Assembly: GCF_032393985.1 (NCBI RefSeq)
Contig: NZ_CP135918.1
Span: forward strand, 4,278,001-4,342,000
DNA from: Fischerella sp. JS2
GTDB taxonomy: Bacteria > Cyanobacteriota > Cyanobacteriia > Cyanobacteriales > Nostocaceae
Direction: 5' to 3'
DNA length: 64,000 nucleotides
Below the pieces are notes generated by a model that ran no database searches, was not told the DNA's origin, and worked only from the letters and a program-made list of their open reading frames with translations. Within the stretch, counting starts at the first letter, position 1. The number at the start of each line of letters is the position of its first letter. Shown here in pieces: positions 1-8,776 of this stretch. A program made the translations under genes and the position numbers.

Positions 1-2
1 TA

Positions 3-1088
3 GAGGCTAGTCGGGAAATGGCCATACCAGATTTGATTTTGGATTGGTTGAAGCTAACACCAAAACGTCTGGAAGCGACTGTAGAGATTTTGCAACGACT
101 AGGAGAATTGTCAGATCCACTGCGGCGAGTGCGTAGTGCTGACTACCAACTGGAAGACTCTCAGACTTACACGCAACTAATGCCTCTGGGTGTAATCGCA
201 TTTATTTATGAAGCATTTCCAGAGTTAGGGGCGATCGCCGCGGGTTTATGCATCAAAACGGGTAATTGTTTGATCCTTAAAGGTGGTACAGAAGCTAGCC
301 ACTCTAACGCAGTGATCGCTGATGCCTTACAAGCTGGTATTGCCGACGCTGGTTTGCCCCTTGGTTGTATAGAATTGATCCAGACTGAACATGGTGCTTC
401 AATTCGTGATTTGGTCAGTCAAGACAATTACTTAAACTTAGTCATTCCCTACGGACGTGCTAGCTTAGTACAGCAAGTAGTAAGACAATCTACAGCACCA
501 GTACTGAGATCAGCAATGGGTAATTGTTACCTGTATTGGTCACTCAATGGCAGCTTAGAAATGGTGCGTTGGATGATTGTAGATAGCCATTGTAGTCAAC
601 CAGATCCAGTGAATGCGATCGAAAAAGTTTTGATTCATCGGCAAGCTATGCCATCGTCTTTAATTACCCTGTGGAACAGCTTGCAAGAAAAAGGCTTTGA
701 AATTAGAGGAGACACAGAATTAGTAGAAGCCTTTGGGCAGTTACAACTAGCTAAAGATGGGGAATGGGGAAGTGCTTATTTAACTAAAACAATAGCTTTT
801 AAACTAGTGGATAGCTTAGAGGCTGCGATCGCTTGGATTAATCAGTACAGCAGTGGTCACGCCGACTGCATCGTCACAGAATCCTATCAGGAAAGTCGGC
901 AGTTTGCCTTAGGAGTCAACAGCGCCTCTAGTTACATCAATGCTTCCCCCCGTTTTACCCGTAACCCTGCACGGGGAGATGGCGTGTTTTTGGGTATGTC
1001 CAATCAGAAAGGCCATCGACGTGGTTTTATCAGCTTAGAAAGCCTGACTACGGTCAAACATATCGTGCAGGGGAACGGAAGGTTTTAG
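3..1088 (+). CDS. ProA-like aldehyde dehydrogenase family protein, 5' end cut by window, catalytic Cys absent
   Basis: The protein resembles gamma-glutamyl phosphate reductase (ProA, proline synthesis). The reading frame is open to the window edge; the codons before ATG 18 read E-A-S-R-E, which fits an upstream N-terminus, so ATG 18 is probably internal. Family landmarks are LKGGTEA (about residues 88-93 counted from ATG 18), MGNCYLY (167-173), NAIEKVLIH (199-207), YINASPRFT and LESLTT. In ProA the catalytic Cys directly precedes N-A-[IV]-E; here that residue is Val198 (codon 609-611). The usual GLGAE..STQK stretch is also altered to VFLGMSNQK. It is therefore a paralogue unlikely to do the normal reductase step. 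It converges with the desaturase gene downstream. Family certain, function unknown. Confidence 0.85.
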   Translation, partial: EASREMAIPDLILDWLKLTPKRLEATVEILQRLGELSDPLRRVRSADYQLEDSQTYTQLMPLGVIAFIYEAFPELGAIAAGLCIKTGNCLILKGGTEASHSNAVIADALQAGIADAGLPLGCIELIQTEHGASIRDLVSQDNYLNLVIPYGRASLVQQVVRQSTAPVLRSAMGNCYLYWSLNGSLEMVRWMIVDSHCSQPDPVNAIEKVLIHRQAMPSSLITLWNSLQEKGFEIRGDTELVEAFGQLQLAKDGEWGSAYLTKTIAFKLVDSLEAAIAWINQYSSGHADCIVTESYQESRQFALGVNSASSYINASPRFTRNPARGDGVFLGMSNQKGHRRGFISLESLTTVKHIVQGNGRF

Positions 1089-1093
1089 AAAAT

Positions 1094-1158
1094 GATGGGG
1101 TGATGGGGTGATGGGGTGTAGTATTTTCTCCCCATCTCCCCAACTCCCTATCTCCCCA
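1094..1158. repeat. GATGGGGT tandem repeat and CCCCATCT-type complement between convergent genes
   Basis: Three copies of GATGGGGT (1094-1117) are followed by CCCCATC/CTCCCC units (about 1130-1158). The two halves can pair. It fills the gap between two convergent genes, so it could act as a bidirectional terminator, but it also matches low-complexity C-rich repeats found elsewhere in the window (for example 3700-3745). Confidence 0.5.
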
Positions 1159-1163
1159 CCATC

Positions 1164-1979
1164 CTATTTATTGTCTGCCAACTTCACATTCGTGGCTAGA
1201 CCAAGTGCTTGTAGGAACTTAACTGTCATCCAAGTCATGTCAATTTCCCACCATTGCAGTCCGTGACGTGCGGAATACTGAAAGGCATGGTGGTTATTGT
1301 GCCAACCTTCACCGTAAGTTAATAAAGCAACCCACCAACAATTTGTTGAGCGATCGCCTGATTCATAAGTACGATAGCCAAATTTGTGGGTAGCACTATT
1401 GACCAACCAGGTGCAGTGCCATACGAAAACTAGGCGAACAAAAACTCCCCAGATTACAAAAGGCCAGCCACCCAGCAAAAACAGTACTACACCTAGAGCT
1501 ACTTGGAGCCAAATTAAATTATTTTGGAAAAACTGATAAACTGGGTCATCGCCAATATCTTTCGTAAAGCGAGGTACTTCTGGCTGAAGTGGTGAATGAA
1601 AGAACATCCAACCCATGTGACTCCACCAGAAGCCTTTGTTGGAATCATGGGGATCTAACTCCTTATCTGAGTACAAATGATGCATCCGATGCATACCGAC
1701 CCATTCTATTGGGCCTCCTTCGCAGGAAAGGGTTCCACACAAAACAAGGAAGTATTCTAGCCACTTAGGGGTTTGAAAACTACGGTGGGTGACGAGGCGG
1801 TGATAGCCCAGAGTAATACCTAAGCCACCTGTTACCCAATGGAGAAACAAGCACACACCAACTGCTTTCCAGCTAAAGAAACCGGGAAACAGAGCCAGCA
1901 ACGCAGCAGCGTGCAAAACAGTCAAGAATGTAATGTGTACTAAATGGCTTCGGGATTTTGTTGATGTAGCAATTGTCAT
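1164..1979 (-). CDS. desC: Acyl-lipid delta-9 fatty acid desaturase (DesC type)
   Basis: This 271-residue integral membrane di-iron desaturase would introduce the first double bond, at the delta-9 position, into membrane-lipid acyl chains. All three histidine boxes are present: HRLVTH at residues 60-65, HRMHH at 97-101, and HNNHH near residue 230 after GEGW. Hydrophobic segments occur near residues 15-55 and 155-190. Length and motif spacing match cyanobacterial DesC. It starts at ATG 1979 and is divergent from the PLP-enzyme gene at 2065, leaving an 85-bp shared upstream region. Membrane desaturases are usually cold-regulated in cyanobacteria, but no specific control element was seen here. 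Acyl-CoA desaturases share the same motifs, so lipid versus CoA substrate is inferred from the host type. Confidence 0.9.
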   Translation of the reverse strand: MTIATSTKSRSHLVHITFLTVLHAAALLALFPGFFSWKAVGVCLFLHWVTGGLGITLGYHRLVTHRSFQTPKWLEYFLVLCGTLSCEGGPIEWVGMHRMHHLYSDKELDPHDSNKGFWWSHMGWMFFHSPLQPEVPRFTKDIGDDPVYQFFQNNLIWLQVALGVVLFLLGGWPFVIWGVFVRLVFVWHCTWLVNSATHKFGYRTYESGDRSTNCWWVALLTYGEGWHNNHHAFQYSARHGLQWWEIDMTWMTVKFLQALGLATNVKLADNK

Positions 1980-2064
1980 GCAGTAACCTGAATAGGAATT
2001 GTTCAGCCTAGTCTGCGCGATCCTTAAATCCGCATATTATGTTTTTTTTGTGAATGAGGAACTA

Positions 2065-3297
2065 ATGAACAGCTTGGAACAGCTGCGGCAAGCAGAACAG
2101 GCACTGTTACAGATTTTTTCTGGAATTGACGCTCAGGTCAAGAGAAACCTTTACAGAGTGTTAAGTGCTTTTCGTCATCATCGAGTCGGCGCTCACCATT
2201 TTGCAGGTGTCACAGGATACGGTCATGATGATTTAGGGCGAGAAACTTTAGACAAAGTGTTTGCCGAAGTTATGGGCGCAGAGGCGGCGGCTGTGCGAGT
2301 ACAGTTTGTATCTGGAACTCACGCGATCGCTTGTGCCTTATTTGGTGTCCTCCGTCCTGGTGATGAAGTACTCTCGGTGGCTGGCCCTCCTTACGACACA
2401 TTGGAAGAAGTGATAGGTTTACGGGGTCATGGTCAAGGCTCCCTTATAGAGTTTGGCATTCGCTATCGCCAATTGGATCTTACCCCAGAAGGAACAGTGG
2501 ATTGGCAAGCTTTAAGCCGAGCGGTGGAGGATAACACTACTTTAGTTATAATTCAGCGCTCTTGTGGTTATTCTTGGCGTTCTAGTCTGTCAATTGCCGA
2601 TATTGAAAAAATTATTAATTTAGTCAAGCAGCAAAATCCCAACACAATTTGTTTTGTTGATAATTGCTACGGCGAATTTATAGAAACCAGTGAACCTACC
2701 CATGTCGGTGCTGATTTAATGGCGGGTTCCTTGATTAAAAACCCTGGTGGAACTATTGTCACAGCTGGCGGTTACGTTGCTGGTCGTGCTGATTTGGTAG
2801 AAGCGGCTGCGTGTCGGCTGACTGCCCCTGGTATCGGTAGTTACGGCGGTGCGACCTTTGACCAAAATCGCCTCCTCTTCCAAGGCTTATTTCTCGCGCC
2901 TCAGATGGTAGGAGAAGCCATGAAAGGTACGCACTTAACAGGTTTTGTTTTTGACAAACTTGGTTATCCAGTTAATCCCGCACCCTTTGCTCCTCGACGT
3001 GATGTGATCCAGGCAATTAGACTCGGTTCTGCCGAGAAGTTAATTGCATTTTGTAAGGCAATACAACAAAATTCACCCATTGGTTCTTATCTAGACCCCA
3101 TTCCTGATCAAATGCCAGGTTACGAAAGCAAAGTCGTCATGGCTGGCGGGACATTTATTGAGGGTAGCACATTAGAGTTCTCAGCTGACGGGCCATTACG
3201 AGAACCGTATGTCGTTTACTGTCAAGGCGGCACCCATTGGACTCATGTGGCGATCGCTTTAGAAGCCGCAATTGAGGCAGTAGGAGCAGCAAACTAA
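2065..3297 (+). CDS. PLP-dependent enzyme, methionine gamma-lyase-like / aluminum resistance family
   Basis: This is a fold-type I PLP enzyme of the family annotated as aluminum resistance or methionine gamma-lyase family protein, about 410 residues. Visible landmarks are the N-terminal HHFAGVTGYGHDD, the cofactor-loop region QFVSGTHAIACALFG, the Asp region FVDNCYGEF, and the probable Schiff-base Lys in MAGSLIKNPGGT. The frame is open from a TTG at 1999, but ATG 2065 has GAGGA four bases upstream and gives a normal N-terminus, so I use it. The substrate is not known for this family; C-S lyase activity on a sulfur amino acid is an inference from the fold. Confidence 0.85.
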   Translation: MNSLEQLRQAEQALLQIFSGIDAQVKRNLYRVLSAFRHHRVGAHHFAGVTGYGHDDLGRETLDKVFAEVMGAEAAAVRVQFVSGTHAIACALFGVLRPGDEVLSVAGPPYDTLEEVIGLRGHGQGSLIEFGIRYRQLDLTPEGTVDWQALSRAVEDNTTLVIIQRSCGYSWRSSLSIADIEKIINLVKQQNPNTICFVDNCYGEFIETSEPTHVGADLMAGSLIKNPGGTIVTAGGYVAGRADLVEAAACRLTAPGIGSYGGATFDQNRLLFQGLFLAPQMVGEAMKGTHLTGFVFDKLGYPVNPAPFAPRRDVIQAIRLGSAEKLIAFCKAIQQNSPIGSYLDPIPDQMPGYESKVVMAGGTFIEGSTLEFSADGPLREPYVVYCQGGTHWTHVAIALEAAIEAVGAAN

Positions 3298-3324
3298 GGA
3301 ACGCGAATTAAACAAAATACACAA

Positions 3325-3380
3325 CCTCACCCCCATCCCCTCTCCTTACTAAGGAGAGGGGTGCCGTAGGCGGGGTGAGG
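3325..3380. repeat. Palindromic core repeat (CCTCACCCCC...GGGGTGAGG), MITE-1 core without ends
   Basis: An inverted repeat with outer arms CCTCACC/GGTGAGG and an inner hairpin CCCCTCTCCTTA/TAAGGAGAGGGG. The same core sits inside the three longer elements at 8307, 11442 and 61538 that carry terminal inverted repeats; here those ends are missing. It follows the stop of the PLP-enzyme gene by 27 bp, so it may also end its transcript. Confidence 0.75.
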
Positions 3381-3387
3381 TTCAAAT

Positions 3388-3682
3388 ACTCGATGACGAG
3401 ATTATAATACTCGTCGACGAAGCTCAAACACTCAGCGACGAGTCTCAAACACTCAGCGACGAAGTTCCAATACTTGACAACAAAGCTCAAATACTCAGCG
3501 ACGAGGTTCCAACACTCATTTATCAAGCTCCAATACTCATCGACGAAGTTCCAATACTCGACAACAAAGCTCAAACACTCAGCGACGAAGTTCCAACACT
3601 CATTTATCAAGCTCAAACACTCATTAACGAGGTTTCAACAACTCATTGACGAGATTCCAACACTCATTCATCAAGCTCAAAC
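3388..3682. repeat. 21-bp-period degenerate tandem repeat array, about 14 units
   Basis: Fourteen units of 21 bp (one of 22) run without gaps. Most begin ACTC, and the consensus is close to ACTCAGCGACGAAGTTCCAA plus one C or T. Units differ at several positions but keep the period. Frames on both strands stay open across much of the array and would encode a 7-residue repeat (plus strand FQHSFIK-like, minus strand CLSFVVE-like). No ribosome binding site or conserved protein supports translation, so I call it non-coding. CCCCATCT-type octamers follow at about 3700-3745. Confidence 0.85.
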
Positions 3683-3945
3683 ACCCCTCACACTCCTCAC
3701 ACTCCCCATCTCCCCATCTCCCCATCTCCCCACCTCCCCATCTCATCGGCACGCCTCATTCGGCACATCAGGATGGCTAGCAAAATAATCCCTCAGCCAA
3801 TTGCACCCCCGCGCCAGCAGTTCATCTATACCTTCAACCGGACGCAACTGCACAGTATTATCTACAACAACCGCTATTAACTTACCATCTGGGTTAAGCA
3901 CTCCGTCTCCACCCTGATATTCAGCCAACTGCTGCCAATCATTCC

Positions 3946-5737
3946 CTACCTGCGTCCATAAGCGCACAACGCCGTCATTTGATGCAGTAGCAACAGTCTT
4001 GCCATTGGGATTAAACAACACGTTGTAGACCTCACCATTATGCTTGAAGGTAGCAATTTGTTTGCCTTGAAGATTCCACAACTTGGCTGTGTTATCACTT
4101 GATGCAGTAGCAACAGTCTTGCCATCCGGGCTAAACACCACGTTGTAGACCTCATCGTTATGCTTAAGGGTGGCAATTTGTTGGCCTTTGAAATTCCACA
4201 ACTTGGCTGTGTTGTCACTTGATGCAGTCGCAATAGTTTTGCCATCTGGGCTAAACATCACATCGTAGACCTTACCGTTATGCTTGAGGGTGGCAATTTG
4301 TTTGCCTTGGAGATTCCACAACTTGGCTGTGTGATCACTTGATAACTTGGTTATGTCATCACCTGATGCAGTCGCAACAGCGTTGCCATCGGGGCTAAAC
4401 ACCACGTTGTTGACCGAACCATCATTATGATTGAGGGTGGCAATTTGTTTGCCTTGAAGATTCCACAATTTAGCTGTGTTGTAACTTGATGCAGCAACAG
4501 TGTTGCCATCGGGGCTAAACATCACATCGTAGACCGAACTATCATGCTTGAAGGTGGCAATTTGTTTGCCTTGGAGATTCCACAACTTGGCTGTGACGCC
4601 TGCTGATACAGTCGCCACAGTCTTGCCATTCGGGCTAAACACTACGTAGTAGACCAAACTATCATGCTTGAAGGTGGCAATTTGTTTGCCTTGGAGATTC
4701 CACAACTTGGCTGTGACGCCTGCTGATGCAGTCGCAATAGTTTTGCCATCTGGGCTAAACATCACATCGTAGACCGAACTATCATGCTTGAAGGTGGCAA
4801 TTTGTTTGCCTTGGAGATTCCACAACTTAGCTGTCTTATCAATTGATGCAGTCGCAATAGTTTTGCCATCCGGGCTAAACACTACGTTGGAGACCTCACC
4901 ATTATGCTTGAAGGTGGCAATTTGTTTACCTTGGAGATTCCACAACTTGGCTGTTCTGTCAAATGATGCAGTGGCAAGACTGTTGCCATCCGGGCTAAAC
5001 ACTAAGTTGGAGACCGCATCGTTATCCTTGAAGGTGGCAATTTGTTTGCCTTGAAGATTCCACAACTTGGCTGTGTTGTCATCTGATGCAGTCGTCACAG
5101 TCTTGCCATCGGGGCTAAACACCACGTCGGAGACCGAACTATTATGCTTGAGAGTGGCAATTTGTTTGCCTTGAAGATTCCAAAGCTTGGCTGTGCCGTC
5201 AGCTGATGCAGTCGTCACAGTCTTGCCATCGGGGCTAAACACCACGTCGGAGACCGAACTATTATGCTTGAAGGTGGCAATTTGTTTGCCTTGAAGATTC
5301 CAAAGCTTGGCTGTGCCGTCAGCTGATGCAGTCGCAATAGTCTTGCCATCGGGGCTAAACACCACTTTGAAAACCCAACGATTATGCTTGAGGATGGCAA
5401 TTTCTTGACCTTGGAGATTCCAAAGCTTGGCTGTGCCGTCATTTGATGCAGTAGCAACAGTCTTGCCATTGGGATTAAACAACACGTTGTAGACCTCACC
5501 ATTATGCTTGAAGGTAGCAATTTGTTTGCCTTGAAGATTCCACAACTTGGCTGTGCCGTCAGCTGATGCAGTCGCAATAGTTTTGCCATCGGGGCTAAAC
5601 ACCACGTTGTTGACCGAATCGTTATGCTTGAGGGTGGTAATTTGTTTGCCTTGCAGGTTCCACAACTTGGCTGTGCCGTCAGCTGATGCAGTCGCAATAG
5701 TTTTGCCATCGGGGCTAAACACCACGTCGGAGACCAC
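3946..5737 (-). repeat. Fifteen near-identical 120-bp WD40 coding repeats
   Basis: Inside the broken WD40 gene a 120-bp unit is repeated with high DNA identity, each carrying a version of FSPDGKTIATAS and TAKLWNLQGKQIAT. One unit (about 4300-4420) has a short internal expansion (DDITKLSSDH). Variation concentrates in a few positions: the residues after HN/HD, the V-x-x-V pair and the AS-x-D-x turn. This pattern points to recent homogenisation or copy-number change by recombination. Confidence 0.85.
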
Positions 5738-5754
5738 ACCGTTATGCCTTAACT

Positions 5755-5762
5755 GATTTTTC
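5755..5762. other. 8-bp target-site duplication, left side of IS copy 1
   Basis: GATTTTTC here is repeated exactly at 6517-6524 on the other side of the element, the signature of an 8-bp staggered insertion. Confidence 0.95.
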
Positions 5763-6516
5763 GGCGTTGCTGAATAAAGGTATGTTTTAGGCAGGTAAGG
5801 GAACAGAACGATATTTGAGGTAGTGCAATAACAATCGAACAGAGTATCTCAGCATTTCCTCAGTTTTGGAATAACATAAAGTTTTACGATGAAGACGAGC
5901 CAAATAATGTCTAAGCCTTGTGTTTTCATTTTCGACTCGTGTCATGTAGGTCTTACTCACAATTTGGTCACCATCAGGAACAAAACAAGGGTAAACAGGG
6001 TATCCATCTGTGACGTAAAAATAACTCTGCCAACACTGGACAATGTTCCATAACTGTTGGAAAGTAGTCGAACTACGATCACCTAAAACCCAAGCAAGAA
6101 TACCTTGAGTAAAGTGATTTACCGCCGTCCACAACCAGATTTTATTTTTTGAACCAATAAATGTTTCTAATTCATCTAGTTCTCCCACCTGCGGAATTTC
6201 CTTTGAATTTGGTGTATCCGCCAATTGTGTACCCACTCGTTTAACCCAATGAATAATGGTAGTATGATGAACGTTTTTCACCCTTTCAATTCCACGAAAT
6301 CCCATACCATTGACGTACATTTTTAGGCATTCTTGTTTGATTTCATCCGAGTAGCCCCTGGGTGGTTTATAGACATCAATGAATTGACGACCACAATCAC
6401 AGCAAATGTGATTCTGTTTACCTCTTTTCTTTCCATTCTTACGGTTATGACAAGATCCACAGCGTGGACATTCCATGATTAATTGACCTCAATTCATACC
6501 GCTATTATGCAACGCC
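5763..6516 (-). mobile_element. IS1-family insertion sequence, copy 1 (754 bp)
   Basis: The element runs between imperfect terminal inverted repeats starting GGCGTTGC on each strand (GGCGTTGCTGAATA at 5763 and, reading inward from 6516, GGCGTTGCATAATA). It is flanked by the 8-bp duplication GATTTTTC (5755-5762, 6517-6524). It carries one intact transposase ORF and is the same element as the copy at 62249-63004. It interrupts the AAA-WD40 gene in the same orientation. Confidence 0.95.
5787..6476 (-). CDS. IS1-family transposase, intact single ORF (229 aa)
   Basis: The N-terminus has a zinc-ribbon-like Cys set (CPRC at residues 3-6 and CCDCG near 25-29), followed by a helix-turn-helix region (MGFRGIERVKNVHHTTIIHWVKR). 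The DDE-type catalytic part shows acidic residues in GELDELETFIG, WVLGDRS/VTDGYP and ENENTRLRHYLARLHRKT, as in IS1-type InsB. Classical IS1 makes its transposase by a frameshift between insA and insB; here one continuous frame encodes everything. The A-run in the middle has six A residues, against eight in the second copy. It is probably functional. Confidence 0.92.
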   Translation of the reverse strand: MECPRCGSCHNRKNGKKRGKQNHICCDCGRQFIDVYKPPRGYSDEIKQECLKMYVNGMGFRGIERVKNVHHTTIIHWVKRVGTQLADTPNSKEIPQVGELDELETFIGSKNKIWLWTAVNHFTQGILAWVLGDRSSTTFQQLWNIVQCWQSYFYVTDGYPVYPCFVPDGDQIVSKTYMTRVENENTRLRHYLARLHRKTLCYSKTEEMLRYSVRLLLHYLKYRSVPLPA

Positions 6517-7450
6517 GATTTTTCTCATGAATATTTTCGAGAGTAGTTTGCAAAGCTAATAGAGGGCTGACGGTTGGATATTCTGTGAATGAGCGATGAT
6601 CTTTGACTATTTGTTTTAGCTCTTTTACAGATTGTGTTGCCTCGACTAAATTATCAATACTAATAAACTCAGACGATCGCAACAAACGCGCAGATGATTG
6701 TTCCAACTTTGTTACAGTTTGCGCTGTCCTAAATTGTTGCCAACCAAATCCAGCCAATGCTAAAGAAATAACTGCCGCAGTTGTAGTCCCAAATAAAATC
6801 CGCCTCGCCTTCTTTTGGGCATTTGCTAATACCTGATTCGCTTCCCTTTCCGTCTCTAAAGCCTTTTCCGCCTGTTGTCGCGCCTGTGCCAAAAGTTGAT
6901 TTGCTTCCTGTTCTGCTACCAAAGCGCGTTGGACTTCTCGTTTATCAAATTCCTGACTCGCAGACAAATACTGATAATCCACACTACTCAAACTTTTGCC
7001 AGTCGCCCACTGTAGAGCTTCTTGCAAAGCTTGTCCCCGCAATAAACGCGATTCATCTTCACACTCAGAAGCCATCCAAGCATTAATTTCACTCGCATAA
7101 GGGCGGAGTTTTGCTAACTGTTGTTCACACCACTCCTGATTAAATACTTCTTGATAAATGCGGTTATAAATTAACAGTTTGCCACCACGTTTTACAGCCA
7201 ACCCAGTTAACCGCAACTCTGTTTGTTCCGGGCTATTATCACTTGCAATCTCTCCCTGTTGCAAAATCTGTTGAGCCAAAGCCAATAATTGCCCAGTACG
7301 CTGTTCACTACTCCACAATAGGCGATCGCGAATAGTCCGCAAATGCTCTGGCTCATCGTGCATTTCCCAATTTTCAATAATCCCTAGACGCACCAAACGT
7401 CCCACAAAAATAGAAACTTCCCCCTCCTCCCCGCGTCTCCCCGCATTCCC

Positions 7451-7470
7451 AGACGCGATGAATCGCGTCT
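7451..7470. repeat. Palindromic repeat (AGACGCGAT-GA-ATCGCGTCT) inside the ATPase coding sequence
   Basis: A 9-bp-arm palindrome with about 34 bp of shared context (TCCCAGACG... to ...CTACATTACT) that recurs at 9539-9558 inside the dhaM-like gene. Here it is read on the minus strand and adds a stretch like GSNVETRFIASGN to a linker between the ATPase domain and the following helical region. Confidence 0.85.
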
Positions 7471-8306
7471 CTACATTACTTCCCTCACTCCCCACCTGCG
7501 CTACCAACCTACAAACCTTCTGTGTCAAAAACGGCTGTCCACCAGTCCACTCCAACACGGCTTGCATTAATCCTTGTGTGTCACCTATTGTTGCGAGTCC
7601 TCTTGCCAATGGCTGCGCTTCTTCAAGTTGAAATCCCGTTAAATCAATTGCCCTACCAATATTAAATGGTGTGCGTCGCTTATCCCCAATTAAATCGGAA
7701 GGCGTACAAACTCCAATCAATGCAAACGTCAAACGGTTGTATTCTGGTTGGTCGGCACGACGGTTGTAACAATCGCGAATCACTGCAAAAAAATCATCTA
7801 AATTGAATTGAATGCTGAGAATACTGTCTATTTCATCGATGAAAATAATAATTTTGTCAGTAATTTTCGGAAGTAAAACCGTTTCGAGAAACTTGCTTAA
7901 CTTCTGCACTGGTGAAAGCAAATTATTCTCAAACCACCAATTTTCCAAATCAAAATCATTGTAAAGTCCAAAAGTTCCAATTAAACTATCAATCACCCCG
8001 GCGTACCATTGTTCCGGCGTAATATCTGCCGTACCGATCGCTGTAATATCAATGGCAGCACATGCAATTCCCTCTTGTTGCAATCGCCGCATCACCTGCA
8101 CCCGCAAGCTGGATTTACCCATTTGTCGGGAGTTGAGTACATAACAAAACTCCCCGCTTGCAAAGCTTCGTAGAGTTCAGCGTCAGCTTTACGGGTAACA
8201 TAGGTTGGCGCATCTTCAGGAAGACTGCCTCCAACTTGATACTGATACAGCGTCATAGCAGTAAGAGTGTGAATGAAAAGTATTTTCCTTGGTGTCTTGG
8301 TGTCTT

Positions 8307-8506
8307 ATATCAAGTTCGGTTAATCACTTAGAATAAAAAACCTCACAAGAACAGCCCCTTCACCCCTAATCCCCACTCCCTTAGGGGAGTGGGGGCCCCG
8401 AGTTCCCCAGAGGGGACCCCCCCATCCCCTCTCCTTAGCAAGAACAGGGGTGCCGAAGGCGGGGTGAGGTAAAAGGGAATTGTAAGTAATCATGCGAACT
8501 TGATAT
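8307..8506. mobile_element. MITE-1 copy A (200 bp) with a nested repeat
   Basis: Terminal inverted repeats ATATCAAGTTCG (8307) and CGAACTTGATAT (ending 8506) bound a palindromic core ending in GGCGGGGTGAGG. It is 73 bp longer than copies B and C because another GC-rich repeat (CCCCTAATCCCCACTCCC..., from about 8373) is nested inside. No ORF. It lies in the 520-bp gap between the broken ATPase gene and dhaM; the rest of that gap holds only short repeats of the CACCAAGACACCAAG type near 8535. Confidence 0.85.
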
Positions 8507-8776
8507 TAGTGGTTCAAAGACTAACTTTTTCACTACCAAGACACCAAGACACTAAGAATTCAGAACAATGGAACTGAGTCAATTCGTTGACTCTAACCTT
8601 ATTTCCTAGAGAATTATACTTTTTCGTCAAGAGCGTCATTATTTATTTGTACTCACAAATGACCAATGACTAAAAACACAATAGATTACACTTTGCTGAA
8701 AATTTCCCCAAAAATTTGAGTTACCCCCCATAATGAGTTCAAAGAAAGCAATCCACAATTAATAAACGGTGTTCCC

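Larger units (their letters stand above)
3743..8256 (-). pseudogene. AAA-like ATPase / WD40-repeat protein, broken by a frameshift and an IS insertion
   Basis: The original gene starts at ATG 8256 (MTLYQYQVGGSLPEDAPTYV), typical of cyanobacterial AAA-like/WD40 proteins. A missing base in the C-run at 8152-8155 shifts the frame just before the expected GEFCYVLNSRQMGKSSL Walker A region. An IS1-family element (5763-6516) then separates the ATPase part (about 6530-8122) from the WD40 part (3743-5754). Removing the element and one 8-bp duplication joins ENIHEKNQLRHNGVVSD smoothly; adding one base at the frameshift gives 1250 codons plus stop. The ATPase half has a Walker B-like IIIFIDEIDS and a coiled segment rich in QQAEKALETER. 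The WD40 half has 15 repeats of about 40 residues. Such STAND-like proteins are usually signalling or conflict proteins; this one looks dead. Confidence 0.9.

Noticed and set aside
1999-2064. Upstream TTG start for the PLP enzyme
   Set aside because: The ATG at 2065 has a GAGGA ribosome-binding site at good spacing and gives a normal-length N-terminus.
3388-3682. CRISPR array
   Set aside because: Units are contiguous, degenerate and 21 bp long, with no constant repeat alternating with unique spacers, and no cas genes are nearby.
3308-3788. Overlapping ORFs on both strands across the 21-bp array (heptapeptide-repeat proteins)
   Set aside because: The open frames follow from the 21-bp period having few stop codons; there is no ribosome-binding site, no conserved domain, and both strands are equally open.
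3946-5739. ORFs in other frames and on the plus strand through the WD40 region
   Set aside because: They are shadows of the repeated WD40 coding sequence; the frame with FSPDGKT...AKLWNLQG is the real one.
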